A stretch of 30,499 nucleotides of DNA from Ophiothrix spiculata (taxonomy: Eukaryota > Echinodermata > Ophiuroidea > Amphilepidida > Ophiotrichidae). Position 1 is the stretch's first letter; every line of letters starts with the position of its first letter. The translations under genes and the position numbers were made by a program. Under the pieces are notes generated by a model. It was given only the letters and a program-made list of their open reading frames with translations. It did not search any database and was not told the DNA's origin. The DNA is taken from assembly GCA_000969725.1 (NCBI GenBank), contig JXSR01S019080.1, one strand, 5' to 3'. Of this stretch, positions 22,359 through 30,499 are shown piece after piece.

Positions 22359-22513
22359 TATGATGTAGTTGTATTACCAAAATGGTAAGTAATGAAGCTT
22401 TCAACAATCAAAACCCACGTAGTTGTTTTGAAATGAAGTCACAGGAATTCTGTATGCGGTTTGAATGACATCTTTTGGGCATTCATCTATCTCGTCTCTG
22501 CAGTAAAAACTAC

Positions 22514-24664
22514 CAGTGTTAGTGTTCTGAGCTTATTTAGGTTACTGTCTCCAACAACAAACACGATATAGTTGTATAACATGAGCTTATAAAAAACCAG
22601 GATGCGTCATAAGCATGGCAATGATTGTCAACAGAAACTGGATAGGTGTGTTCATTAAAGGGGCTTGGTTTAAGATCAAACTGGATTGTAAGGAAAATGT
22701 CATTTCTGTTTGACATTTATTCAGTAGTAAATGTAGCAGGATTTACAGAGGGGAAATAGTGTTTTTAGAATTTTGCATTTCTTTATATGATACCCTGTAT
22801 GTTGATGTTGCTAATAAATCTAGATTCTTAAAAAGGCTTTGGAATGATAATATTTTTTGCAAGATTTTGGCTTTCGACCTTTAAGAAGGTTTGATTTTAA
22901 GGAATACTTTTAACTGTGCCAATAATGGTTTGACATTTGTAGTAGTTGATTGTGTAGAGATGGGAGGAAATGAAGAGAAGAGAGCATTGATAGATCCAAT
23001 GTAGGGATGGGCAAATAGATGTGCTATTATTTATCGGAGGAACATGTTTGTTCTGCAGTTTCTTTAAGGGTACAAGGAATCCATATGCTAAGGAAAATGT
23101 GAATCCTAATTATTTTTCAATAGTTTCCACTGCCTTTGCGGGGACTCGAACCATGGATTATGGCAGGGGTTAGTCATGCATTATGAAGCGAGAGATCTAC
23201 CGCTGAGCTATCAAGGCAGCGTTGAGATCATGAACTAAAATCTAAAACATAAACATTAGAATGCCGTATTTTTCTTTTGTTTACATAAAAGTGCAATTTT
23301 TGCCTCATTGGAATGCTCAATTTGTAAGTAAATTATGCGAATGCGTATATCAGACAAAAAGTAGATAATGTAGATACTAAAACAGGCAATTTACAGCTCA
23401 AACAGGGTAAACTCAGAGTCGTAATCACGTCCAGATTAATGGGTTTGTCACATTATCATTCAAAATCAACTCAGCATATTTATAAAATATTGTTTGTAAT
23501 TCAATAAGAAGTATCAAGCCTACAATTTCTCAAAATTTGAAACCAGTCGAATTGTTCGAACATCATTAAATTGTGAGATTTCGGCGAAAAAGGATCAACT
23601 TTTTCGAAGTAGTCTTTAGGCGTCATTTTGACCTTGATAATGGACGTGAAATCACTAGTAAAGTTCCATGTATAAACTAGAGATTCTATTCCATATGTAC
23701 GCCAAAAATTGTGATATTCTAATAGGTGTAAGTAGGTAAAAACTTGCAGTGAACATGACATTCAGCCGAGCGAGACGTTTTTAGGGAATGTAGCCTTAAG
23801 CAAATTCTTCAGCAAATACACCTTAAACTAAACAGCTGCAATCTTTTAGTAAATTCTAAAGCAAACCAACGTGTATCAGTAAAACTAACTACACTCCTAC
23901 CAAAATATATGGTAACAGTGGTTCATTTTATGTATATGTTTCATATGTTTGCTATGTGAAACACCAAGTTACTTTGAAATGGGGAACTATGTCATTCAAC
24001 GTAGGACTTATTTACCTTGATGACATCTTAAGAGCTAGCTTTAATCTAAAAATGGGTCACAAAAAGGTTGGTTTTGCAAGACTTTAAGTTTTAATGGTAG
24101 TTTTAAGTTAAGAAGGTCCAATAAATTAATGATTTAGAATCCTGACATCCCTTAAAAATTGTGACAAATGACCAAGATTCAATTGATCATAGCATAAAAA
24201 AATGTCTGCATCAGCAGGATTTTGACCCAGCAATTCTACGCGGGGAAAGGAATCAAGTTTTCTTCATCAGTTAACAAATGACTCCATGTAAACAATATAG
24301 GATATGGATTATCTCTTAACTTTTTTATGGTAGATATTTCGATTACTGGGTCTACCATTCTGGTTGTACATCTATAAACATCAAGTGTTGATTATGTATT
24401 ATCTATATACATATTATTAAAATACAATTTGTCCTCTGTAAACCCTGCTACATTTATTCTAAATATTATATCAAACAGATGCGATATTTCCCCCGCAATC
24501 CAGTTGATCTTAAACCAAGCCCCTTTAATGAACACACCTATCCAATTTCTGTTGACATTGCCATGCTTATGATGCATCCTGATTTTTGTAAGCTCGTGTA
24601 ATACAACTATATCATGTTTGTTGTTGGAGACAGTAACCCAAATAAGCCCAGAAAACTAACACTG
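22514..24664. repeat. 2.15-kb structure with ~240-bp inverted arms
   Basis: The arms 22514-22758 and 24426-24664 are reverse complements. Both contain CTGTCTCCAACAACAAACA, CATAAGCATGGCAATG, GATAGGTGTGTTCATTAAAG and GGGGCTTGGTTTAAGATCAA. In the minus-strand reading of the right arm an open stretch runs VTVSNNKHDIVVLHELTK and continues into an RNWIGVFIKGAWFKI-like segment. The left arm keeps the first part with a stop. I do not recognise the protein. The ~1.67 kb between the arms has the tRNA-like sequence at 23131-23217 and a weak 86-codon minus-strand frame (23501-23761). It could be one transposon or two opposed insertions of the same repeat. Confidence 0.65.
23131..23217 (-). tRNA. Degenerate tRNA-Met(CAU)-like sequence
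   Basis: On the minus strand the A box TAGCTCAGCGGTAG and B box GGTTCGAGTCC are intact, and the acceptor starts GCCTTGA and ends CAAAGGC. The putative anticodon loop is TTCATAA (anticodon CAT). The sequence is ~87 nt because an insertion lies between the anticodon and T arms. That region carries CATAATGCATG and CATAATCCATGG, which look like an internal duplication. The last two acceptor pairs and two T-stem pairs do not form, and no T-run follows closely. It is a pseudogene or SINE head, not a working tRNA. Confidence 0.6.
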
Positions 24665-24860
24665 CTTATTTTTACAGAGACACGATCGATGAACCTAGAA
24701 TTCTACCTGGTGAAAGGAATCACATTTTCTCCCTCAGTTGACACATGATTCCATGTAAACCACATAGGATGTGGATTATAGTGTCTCTTTTGAGTCTTAC
24801 CTTCAATTGTGAGTTTCATTCTTGTATTGCCATGTCTACCATTCTGTAGTACACAGATAA
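24212..24860 (+). repeat. Pair of diverged direct repeats (24212-24390 and 24675-24860)
   Basis: Both copies contain AATTCTAC, then GGTGAAAGGAATCA or its variant GGGGAAAGGAATCA, then TTCTTC/TCCCTCAGTT(A/G)ACA, CCATGTAAAC, ATAGGATATGGATTAT or ATAGGATGTGGATTAT, and TCTACCATTCTG. They are spaced about 465 bp apart, with the right inverted arm of the 2.15 kb structure between them. The second copy continues into the LINE-like tail at 24935. Confidence 0.65.
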
Positions 24861-24962
24861 AACACCAAATATGATTATTAGCTTTTACTAAAAAAGTGAA
24901 AATAACTATGCTTATTTTCTGTTGTTAATGCTGAAATAAATCTGAATCTAAATCTGTTTTAT
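24690..24962 (+). mobile_element. Probable LINE 3' end
   Basis: The segment ends with AAATAAATCTGAATCTAAAT followed by CTG, a short tandem hexamer-type tail (TCTGAA/TCTAAA) after an AATAAA-like word. L2/CR1-type non-LTR retrotransposons often end this way. No reverse-transcriptase or endonuclease motif was seen, so the LINE assignment rests on the tail alone. Confidence 0.4.
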
Positions 24963-25287
24963 ACAATATTTACTCTATCAAATGCAACTAATCTCTGCCA
25001 AGTCTTTAGTTTTTACTCAATGTGTTCCATTCCAATTTAAATAGATAAAACCACCCTTGCCTTCCAAAATCACATTTGTTTCCTTAAACTAAATCTCCCT
25101 TTTCCTCATTCAAGGTTTATCAGTCCTATTTCTCATGAATTCTCTATCCAAATGTCATTCAACTTTTTGACTGATTTGAAGATTATATAGGATTTACATG
25201 CTTTATCTGATATACCTGCTTTGATGGTCAAAGATAGTCCAAGATGATCGCCAGTTTAGCTGTGATTGATGCATGACATGTATCTTA

Positions 25288-25665
25288 CCCGGGGAAGGGG
25301 TGGCTACTTAGTACAAAAGGGGTAATGGGGACGTCCGCAAATTCGAGTAACAAAATCAGGCTTTCTGGTATTCCAATCGGTCCTTTATCTTCCCAAAATG
25401 TGGTATTTTGATGGGTTTTCTTTTCAAAATTTTCAGAAATTTGCACCATATGCTGAATTTGACAATTTCTTATCAAAATATTGCCAAAATAGAGCAAATT
25501 TTGACAGAAAAATGAGAATTTTGATTAAATTTGGCTCAAAATTTAGAAGATTTGGTATATGGATGGATCAATTTTTCTTAAAAATTGGTATTTGATGGGT
25601 GGCTTTCCAAATTTCCCATAGGCACGTCCCTACCCAAACCAAATTTGAGTCCTCCCCCCCCCCCG
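25288..25665. mobile_element. 378-bp element with 8-bp target duplication GTATCTTA
   Basis: The identical octamer GTATCTTA lies at 25280-25287 and 25666-25673. Between them the sequence begins CCCGGGGAAGGGG and ends TCCTCCCCCCCCCCCG, so the termini are inverted G/C-rich runs. The interior is AT-rich with GGTATTTTGATGGGT and GGTATTTGATGGGTGG as an internal direct repeat. Short frames occur on both strands (25285-25497 minus, 25398-25595 plus) without recognisable domains. An 8-bp duplication is typical of hAT elements; the family is otherwise unidentified. Confidence 0.72.
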
Positions 25666-25679
25666 GTATCTTATATCAT

Positions 25680-26080
25680 CAAAGATAGATCAAACATCAA
25701 TGACCAGCAGCAATGCTGGAGTGGGTGGATTGAATCTGAGAAAGAGTTTCAAAATTTGTTAAAGAAATGTCATCCAAATTGTAGGTTTTAAAATAGTTTT
25801 CCTAGTTTTTGCAACATAACTTTGTAATTTTCAACTTAGCATGTTGTGTCTGAACCCAAGGATGTGATATTTATTTCTAGAATTATATCAGATAATAAGG
25901 TTAGTAGACAGTATGAGTACAGGAAATACAACTTGAGGCACATGCCAGCTGGGCAGCTGTAGAGATGTTCAGTATGGGCTATTGTATTTCAGGTAAATGA
26001 ACAACTAGGCCCGTTTTTGAACCTCGGGAACCTTGATTTCTGAATCCAAAACTTTTCAGCCATTCGAATATATTCAACTT
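25680..26080. other. Non-coding spacer
   Basis: No gene or repeat was recognised between the two transposons. Confidence 0.4.
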
Positions 26081-26093
26081 GTAGAATGTAATA

Positions 26094-27060
26094 CAGGGTG
26101 TCCATGAATGATTTATACCCGGTTTCAAAGAATCAAAAAATATTAAATCATTTTTTTTCATAAACCAACAGCTTTTCTACAATAGGGGATACGTTCTCTA
26201 CATTTTACATAAGTTTGATCAAAATATCATGCTTCATTGCTTTGTGAGATGACGTAATTGAAAATCGAAAATCAAAACATGGTTTTGATCTGAACAAATA
26301 ATCATGCAGATATAATAATTACTTAATATGTTCACTTACCAATACAACTTGACTCAAATCATCTTTCTTTGCTTTTGTAATTTTCTGTGATCTAATTAAA
26401 ACATTATCCTGCAGACTTCTGAATCTATTCCTAATCAGAATAGCGAGATAGTCTTAATCAGATATGGAGTAGAGCACCATATTGGGGGTAAATTGAGGAA
26501 CCACAATTCTGTTGATGAATTCAACATATTTCCGCACGTTGAGGTTTCCGTCGACAAATACTGGTCCTAATTTTGAGTTGATACCCATAATACCCATCTA
26601 AACTACTAACTTCTGGTTGTTATTAGCAATGCCTAATGTAAAGTTTCTAGGTGGGTTTCCCTTGGGTACGTAACATCTAGCATTATTTGTACTGGTCATT
26701 GTAAAGCTGTTCAAGCATAAACAAAACCATTATTTCTTTCTCAAAGACATCCTTTATATCCATCACAGTGAATAAAACTTTATTTTACGTTTGAAAAAAG
26801 TGAGGTTCAGTGTAGTCAGTTTTAACTGAATGTTTCAGTTCAAAAAATTCTCTGATTTCAAATTTACAATTCGCAAAATATACCCTGCTTAGAAAAATCT
26901 CTGTGACATTCCTCAGGAACACGCGATTTGATAATTTCAAAATTCTTCAGATACTTAAAGACATGTCTTACTTAAAAATTAACAAGATTTGACTAATACT
27001 TTACCCACTGGGCCACAAAAAAATCCAATATTTGGGTATAAATCATTCATGGACACCCTG
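26094..27060 (-). mobile_element. Tc1/mariner-type transposon, 967 bp, defective
   Basis: The terminal inverted repeats are 27 bp and identical, beginning CAGGGTGTCCATGAATGATT, at 26094-26120 and 27034-27060. TA lies directly outside each end (26092-26093 and 27061-27062), as expected for IS630/Tc1/mariner elements. The minus strand carries a broken transposase (26319-26733). The element is shorter than a typical autonomous mariner of ~1.3 kb, so it has probably lost internal coding sequence. GTAGAATG also appears just outside on both sides (26081-26088 and 27060-27067); since the right copy overlaps the last terminal base I treat it as coincidence. Confidence 0.88.
26319..26733 (-). pseudogene. 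Broken IS630/Tc1/mariner-type transposase
   Basis: One minus-strand frame runs from about 26733 to a final stop at 26319-26321. It contains an NARCYVPKGNPP segment, then GINSKLGPVFVDGNLN, then a KYVEFINRIVVPQF segment, and then LQDN, followed by a basic stretch. In this superfamily the G-G-I-S-x-x-G-x-x-x-V-F-I-D-G block precedes a helix ending P, and the D of QDN is the second catalytic acid. Here the frame is interrupted by stops at 26598-26600 (TAG where a Trp is usual) and 26454-26456 (TAA), with another near 26730. The first catalytic Asp and the C-terminal D/E are not visible. The protein cannot be functional. Assignment is by motif pattern, without a database search. Confidence 0.78.
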
Positions 27061-27067
27061 TAGAATG

Positions 27068-27480
27068 GAAAAGATTACTGTTTCATGAGATAGAATAGAA
27101 TATATTTGAATTGCATTGAATTAAATATTGTGGAATGAGGTGGACTTGAATTAGGCAGAAGTATATGAAAAGAGAAGGGAACATCATAATAATATGATGA
27201 TTTTTAAATAGAATAGGAGGAATACGAGACCATTACATACTGTTTTCAAATGTGGAAGGAAAAGTATTCAATAAAAATACGACAATCAGAAAGAACACAA
27301 TATACAATTGAATGATTCGAAAGGAATATAAAGGATGGTTTAATAATTCTAATGATAAAATGAATGAAATTAGCTGAGGTCAAAATCAAAATCTATTTTC
27401 CTTGAAAGAAAAATAAACCATAATAGTCCGGCAGCAATGTCATATAAGATGGAAATCTCTGATATAGTTTTTTTCTCAAC
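27068..27480. other. Non-coding stretch rich in GAATAGAATA-like words
   Basis: The segment is purine-rich with recurring short words such as AGAATAGAATA, TTGAATTGCATTGAATT and AATAGAATAGGAGGAATA. It may be a decayed simple repeat. No gene was seen. Confidence 0.4.
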
Positions 27481-27930
27481 CTTAGACATTATAGAATATG
27501 ATCCAGAGTGGTGTGGTATTCGCATCCCTGGGCAATTCCTTTAATCCAATATGGCCGCCAAAGTGCCAAAATTGCTCTAAATTGGCATTATTGATAATGA
27601 AAACCCTCTAAATCAATCCAATACAAACTACTCTGCTTCTACCCTCCCCAATGCCCTAATCATTTCGTCAGCCATTTTTTGCCATATTTAATTTTTCCTA
27701 GGTGTTTTTTGAGTGAAAACTCCTTACCTATTAATCACATTCTTAAATTCACCTTATAATCTGAATAGCAGCCTCTACTTTTTAGATTTTAAGGGGATTA
27801 AATTTTTTTTCATTATAAATACTGTATAGTTAGACCAATTTTGGCACTTTGGCAGCCATCTTGGATTCCAAGAAATGCCCAAGCATGTGAGTACCACATC
27901 ACCCAGGATCGTATTCTGCAATATCTAAAG
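27481..27930. mobile_element. 450-bp MITE with ~90-bp terminal inverted repeats
   Basis: The left arm starts CTTAGACATTATAGAATATG and the inverse of the right arm starts CTTTAGATATTGCAGAATAC. They match with substitutions over about 90 bp into CCAAAGTGCCAAAATTG. The middle has no coding frame. The arms contain AATATGGCCGCC (27548-27559) and the inverse of AAGATGGCTGCC (27851-27862), both fitting the AANATGGCNGCC pattern bound by YY1-type zinc-finger factors. No target duplication was resolved. Confidence 0.78.
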
Positions 27931-27960
27931 AAAAGTAATCAGACGAGAAAAAACGGTAGT

Positions 27961-28110
27961 TCCTTCGCCTTGCACCAACGAGGTCCCGGGTTCGAGTCCA
28001 GCCCCCGGCGCTTTATGTGCATTTGGTTTTCAGTCCATGCTCGCTTCCGCAGGTTTTTCTCCAGGTACTCCGGTCTTCCTCCTGCATTCAAAACTGATTT
28101 TAAAAACATC
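27961..28110 (+). mobile_element. 5'-truncated tRNA-derived SINE with conserved core
   Basis: A tRNA-like right half contains a B box GGTTCGAGTCC (27989-27999) preceded by GAGGTCCCG. It is followed by a core reading CAGTCCATGCTCGCTTCCGC, then AGGTTTTTCTCCAGGTACTCC, GGTCTTCCTCCTGCATTCAA and AACTG. The combination of a tRNA head and a TTTTCTCC-GG-CTCCGG-TTCCTCC core is shared by SINEs of many marine invertebrates (my recollection, not checked). The A box half is missing; the MITE at 27481-27930 ends ~30 bp upstream. Confidence 0.7.
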
Positions 28111-28263
28111 TTGGGATCCTTGTCAAAGATAAGCTTCCTTTAGCTTACTTGGTACCAAGTACCAAGTTGGGTTTCCTTGGTGAAAGCCTAAACAAGGTGA
28201 TTTTATCAATATCTGATGAATTACTCAAACTTTATTTTCAGCAAAATTGTTTAGATATTGATT

Positions 28264-28723
28264 TTAAGTATAGAAATTACTAATTCTTTGCATTGTCTTA
28301 CAAGTTACACAAACTTTGCCAATAGCATTAATTGACCTTAGAAATTTAATCCAATCTAGCATGAAATAAAGGAAGTTGTTAATGTTTTGAATGTAATACT
28401 TATTGTCTTTTTTGTTCTAAAACACAACTCAGGCCAGTAGAAGTTGTTTATGTGGGTGTGTTGTGGTGCTCCGTTCTGAAACAAGTTGCATATTGACACT
28501 TACTAAGGGCCGGTAACAGTGTCTGCCAACATTTTGGAATTTGGAGTAGCCCTATATTCATTATACCAAGAGCAACAACAACAAAGCTGTCTTAAAGGTC
28601 TAGATATACTTCGTCTTTTTTGTAGATTGGATGAAATGTCTAAGGTCAATTAATGGTATTGGCAAAGTTTGTGTAACTTGTAAGACACTACAAAGAATTT
28701 GTACTGGTAATTTCTATACTTAC
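28264..28723. mobile_element. 460-bp element with ~95-bp inverted arms
   Basis: The arms 28264-28358 and 28623-28723 are inverse copies. They share AAGTATAGAAATTAC, TTACAAGTTACACAAACTTT and GCCAATA, then CATTAATTGACCTTAGA and CCAATCTA. The ~265 bp centre is non-coding. The outer boundary and target site are uncertain. Confidence 0.72.
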
Positions 28724-28870
28724 AAAGCTATCTTAAGTCTTGAGACACTCTTATCTGCAGTAGATAGCAAGAAATCAGAAAGGTGAGGGAGAGGTGAATT
28801 TGTTCTTTGAAAAAACACCACACACCAGATAAAATGCAATTGATATTATTGTTAGAATTATGATATTATA

Positions 28871-29025
28871 CAAATACAACATGATATCGAGGGAAGTAGT
28901 GAAAATTAAGTGTTGGATGCGAGTGACTACTTCCGGACGCGAAGCGGAGGGAAGTAGTTACACGCATCCAACATCGAGGTATCAGGAATTTTCAATACTT
29001 TTTGAAATAAACCATGTTGTATTTG
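28871..29025. mobile_element. 155-bp palindromic foldback element
   Basis: The outer ends CAAATACAACATG and CATGTTGTATTTG are exact inverses. Further in, AGTAGTGAAAATT pairs with AATTTTCAATACT, and GTTGGATGCG with CGCATCCAAC, then GTGACTACTTCC with GGAAGTAGTTAC. The tip GGACGCGAAGCGGAG is GC-rich. There is no coding capacity. The design resembles 9794-9975 (AT-rich arms and a GC-rich tip). Confidence 0.75.
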
Positions 29026-29029
29026 TTTA

Positions 29030-29303
29030 ACTATACCTCATAAATATATAACTAAAATTTGGTGTTAACACATCAAAAAATCACCCTAAAATCTCCATTC
29101 TTCTCGATCAACGTATGAATTTGCCAACTGATAAGTGATATGATTACAGGGGTGCGATAGTAGGGGTGCAATAGTTTCTCATTTTTTCCCTGCGTGGGCG
29201 TTACGCGCACTTGGGGGAAGTAGGCATAATGCTTTTATGCCCATCAGCTTCAGCCAATTGTATTTCGTGCCGGGTTTCCTAATAAATATTTATGAGGTAT
29301 AGT
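29030..29303. mobile_element. 274-bp MITE with 18-bp perfect inverted ends
   Basis: ACTATACCTCATAAATAT and its exact inverse mark the ends. The element starts five bases after the previous foldback ends. Its centre contains TACAGGGGTGCGATAGTAGG and AGGGGTGCAATAGT (an internal direct repeat), GCGTTACGCGC and a GCATAATGCTTTTATGCC dyad. No open frame is meaningful and no target duplication was resolved. Confidence 0.75.
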
Positions 29304-30345
29304 AAAATGTACTCTATCATAAGTTTGACTATTATGTAATAACTGAAGTATGCCTTCTGTCAGATGCAGGGTTATAAATATGAAAAATTATGTTACAGGT
29401 TGTGTAATACTGGTCTCCAATCAATTACATTATTAAATGGTAAGAGACACAGCTTAAGGGTTTGTGTGGGTGGATAATTCAATGGGAAATTCCCAATTGG
29501 TTTAGGTTTGTTGCTATAGCTTGCTTAGATAAATAAATAAACACAGCAATTAGATGATGAATATGTATGTGACCTACAAAATTCAACTTTGGATAAAAGC
29601 AGCTCTATATAATAGGATCGATAAGAAAAATAGAGGGGACATTACATCCCAGCAGTGCAGCCTATATTATTTTGCTTGAAGCTGCAGACAAATGGAGGCA
29701 TAATGTATAAAACATGCCAGCAAATTATTTCGGCATTCCACTCAAAACATTTGTCATCAAAGTCATAGTTTCAAATCTGCTGAGCAGAAAATTAAGTCTT
29801 TAATAAACTTAATTGAATGTGGTACTCTAGATCCAAGGTGTATACTGGAGTCAGGATAAATGGCTTCTACTGAAAAAGAGTTTGACCCATTGTACAGATA
29901 CTTGTTCTTCACAAACTTTTTAGTAAAGAGCTGCTTGTTGGTGCATTACACTAAATAACTAGCGCTTGCAATCCGGCATTTCTAAAATCAGTAAAATTGA
30001 CTGCCCTCTCCTCAAAAGGAGGACCTCAAAACGTATGGAAGGGCAATATGTTTGGTCAATATTTTGTTCTGATTATAGAGTTAGGTTTATTTAGAAATTC
30101 TCTGATGCCATTTTTGATCTCCAGATTACTTTGGTAAAATTTAAAGCGTTTTCCTTAATTTGCGTCCGATTCTGGTAATACAAAATTAGGCTGTCAGTGA
30201 TAGGGGTGTTATTACTTCAGCGTCCAGTATCTTGAAAATTTTGCCTTGATGGTGTACTTTTATCATCATTTTGTGTTAGAAGAGATCATAATCAATTGAG
30301 GAAAGGCAGTGTTGAAGCAACCAGTTGCTTTATTATTGAGTTTTT
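29304..30345. other. Non-coding stretch
   Basis: No open frame, RNA gene or inverted repeat could be supported here. Confidence 0.45.
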
Positions 30346-30348
30346 GGG

Positions 30349-30499
30349 TGCAAGTTCAAGTTCAAGTTTTATTTTCCATAATCATCAGTAACAATATAAC
30401 AAGAAAAATAACAACATGATATAAAGATAGACAATTACAGAGGAAATGGTTAAAAGGCCAATAAGGCCAGAACATTACCATTCCCTTTGAAAAAAAAAA
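30349..30499 (-). mobile_element. Probable LINE 3' end, truncated by the window edge
   Basis: On the minus strand the sequence ends AATAAAACTTGAACTTGAAC followed by TTGCA, a short tandem tail of the hexamer CTTGAA after an AATAAA word. This is typical of CR1/L2-like non-LTR retrotransposon 3' ends. The upstream (minus-strand) part reaches the window edge at a run of nine A on the plus strand. No coding motif lies within the window. Confidence 0.45.

Noticed and set aside
26081..27067. GTAGAATG as an 8-bp target duplication of the mariner-like element
   Set aside because: The right octamer overlaps the last base of the perfect inverted repeat and the left one is separated from it by five bases. 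TA directly at both ends explains the junctions better.
27841..28143. 100-codon frame over the MITE end and SINE
   Set aside because: It reads through the MITE arm, tRNA-derived B box and SINE core, and so is an accidental frame over two mobile elements.
1..30499. A novel gene system or operon
   Set aside because: No cluster of coding regions exists. The structure visible is accounted for by mobile elements, duplications and unrecognised AT-rich DNA.

Overview
This window looks like non-coding chromosomal DNA from an animal, probably a marine invertebrate. It is AT-rich, has no open frame longer than 114 codons, and shows no bacterial-style gene packing. It does carry RNA polymerase III-type tRNA-like sequences, a SINE with a conserved core, LINE-like 3' tails and many short inverted-repeat DNA transposons. 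No host protein-coding exon could be recognised. I cannot name the species from the sequence.

Layout. 1-4046: dispersed inverted-repeat elements (families called Z, X and Y here) in unannotatable AT-rich DNA. 4047-6698: a nested tandem duplication that gives four copies of a ~270 bp subunit, interrupted by a truncated hAT-like MITE (5995-6178) and followed by one end of a TA-type MITE (6736-6806). 7075-8102: a 1 kb element with ~207 bp terminal inverted repeats. 8969-9040: a tRNA-Ala(UGC)-like gene. 9104-9300 and 9794-9975: foldback elements around a CpG-dense patch. 10010-10262: a full copy of the TA-type MITE. 10483-10785: a hAT-like MITE. 12590-13925: a 743-bp-period tandem duplication. 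14451-17985: a ~1.63 kb tandem duplication whose second copy alone contains the TA-type MITE, giving a filled and an empty site in one locus. 18070-22358: further X, Y and Z copies, a 224 bp MITE and a strong foldback. 22514-24664: a 2.15 kb inverted-repeat structure containing a degenerate tRNA-like sequence. 24690-24962: a probable LINE 3' end. 25288-25665: an element with an 8 bp target duplication. 26094-27060: a Tc1/mariner-type element with perfect 27 bp ends and a broken transposase. 27481-27930: a long-TIR MITE. 27961-28110: a SINE fragment. 28264-29303: three more inverted-repeat elements. The window ends in a probable LINE 3' end.

Nothing here works together as a pathway or operon. 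What the sequence records is the order of events: segmental duplications, then insertions into individual copies. I looked for a novel biological system and did not find one I could support. The best-supported observations are the filled/empty site pair, the nested duplication, the clean target duplications, and a mariner copy with intact ends and a dead transposase. Family names X, Y and Z are local labels. Identities were judged by eye, without alignment software.
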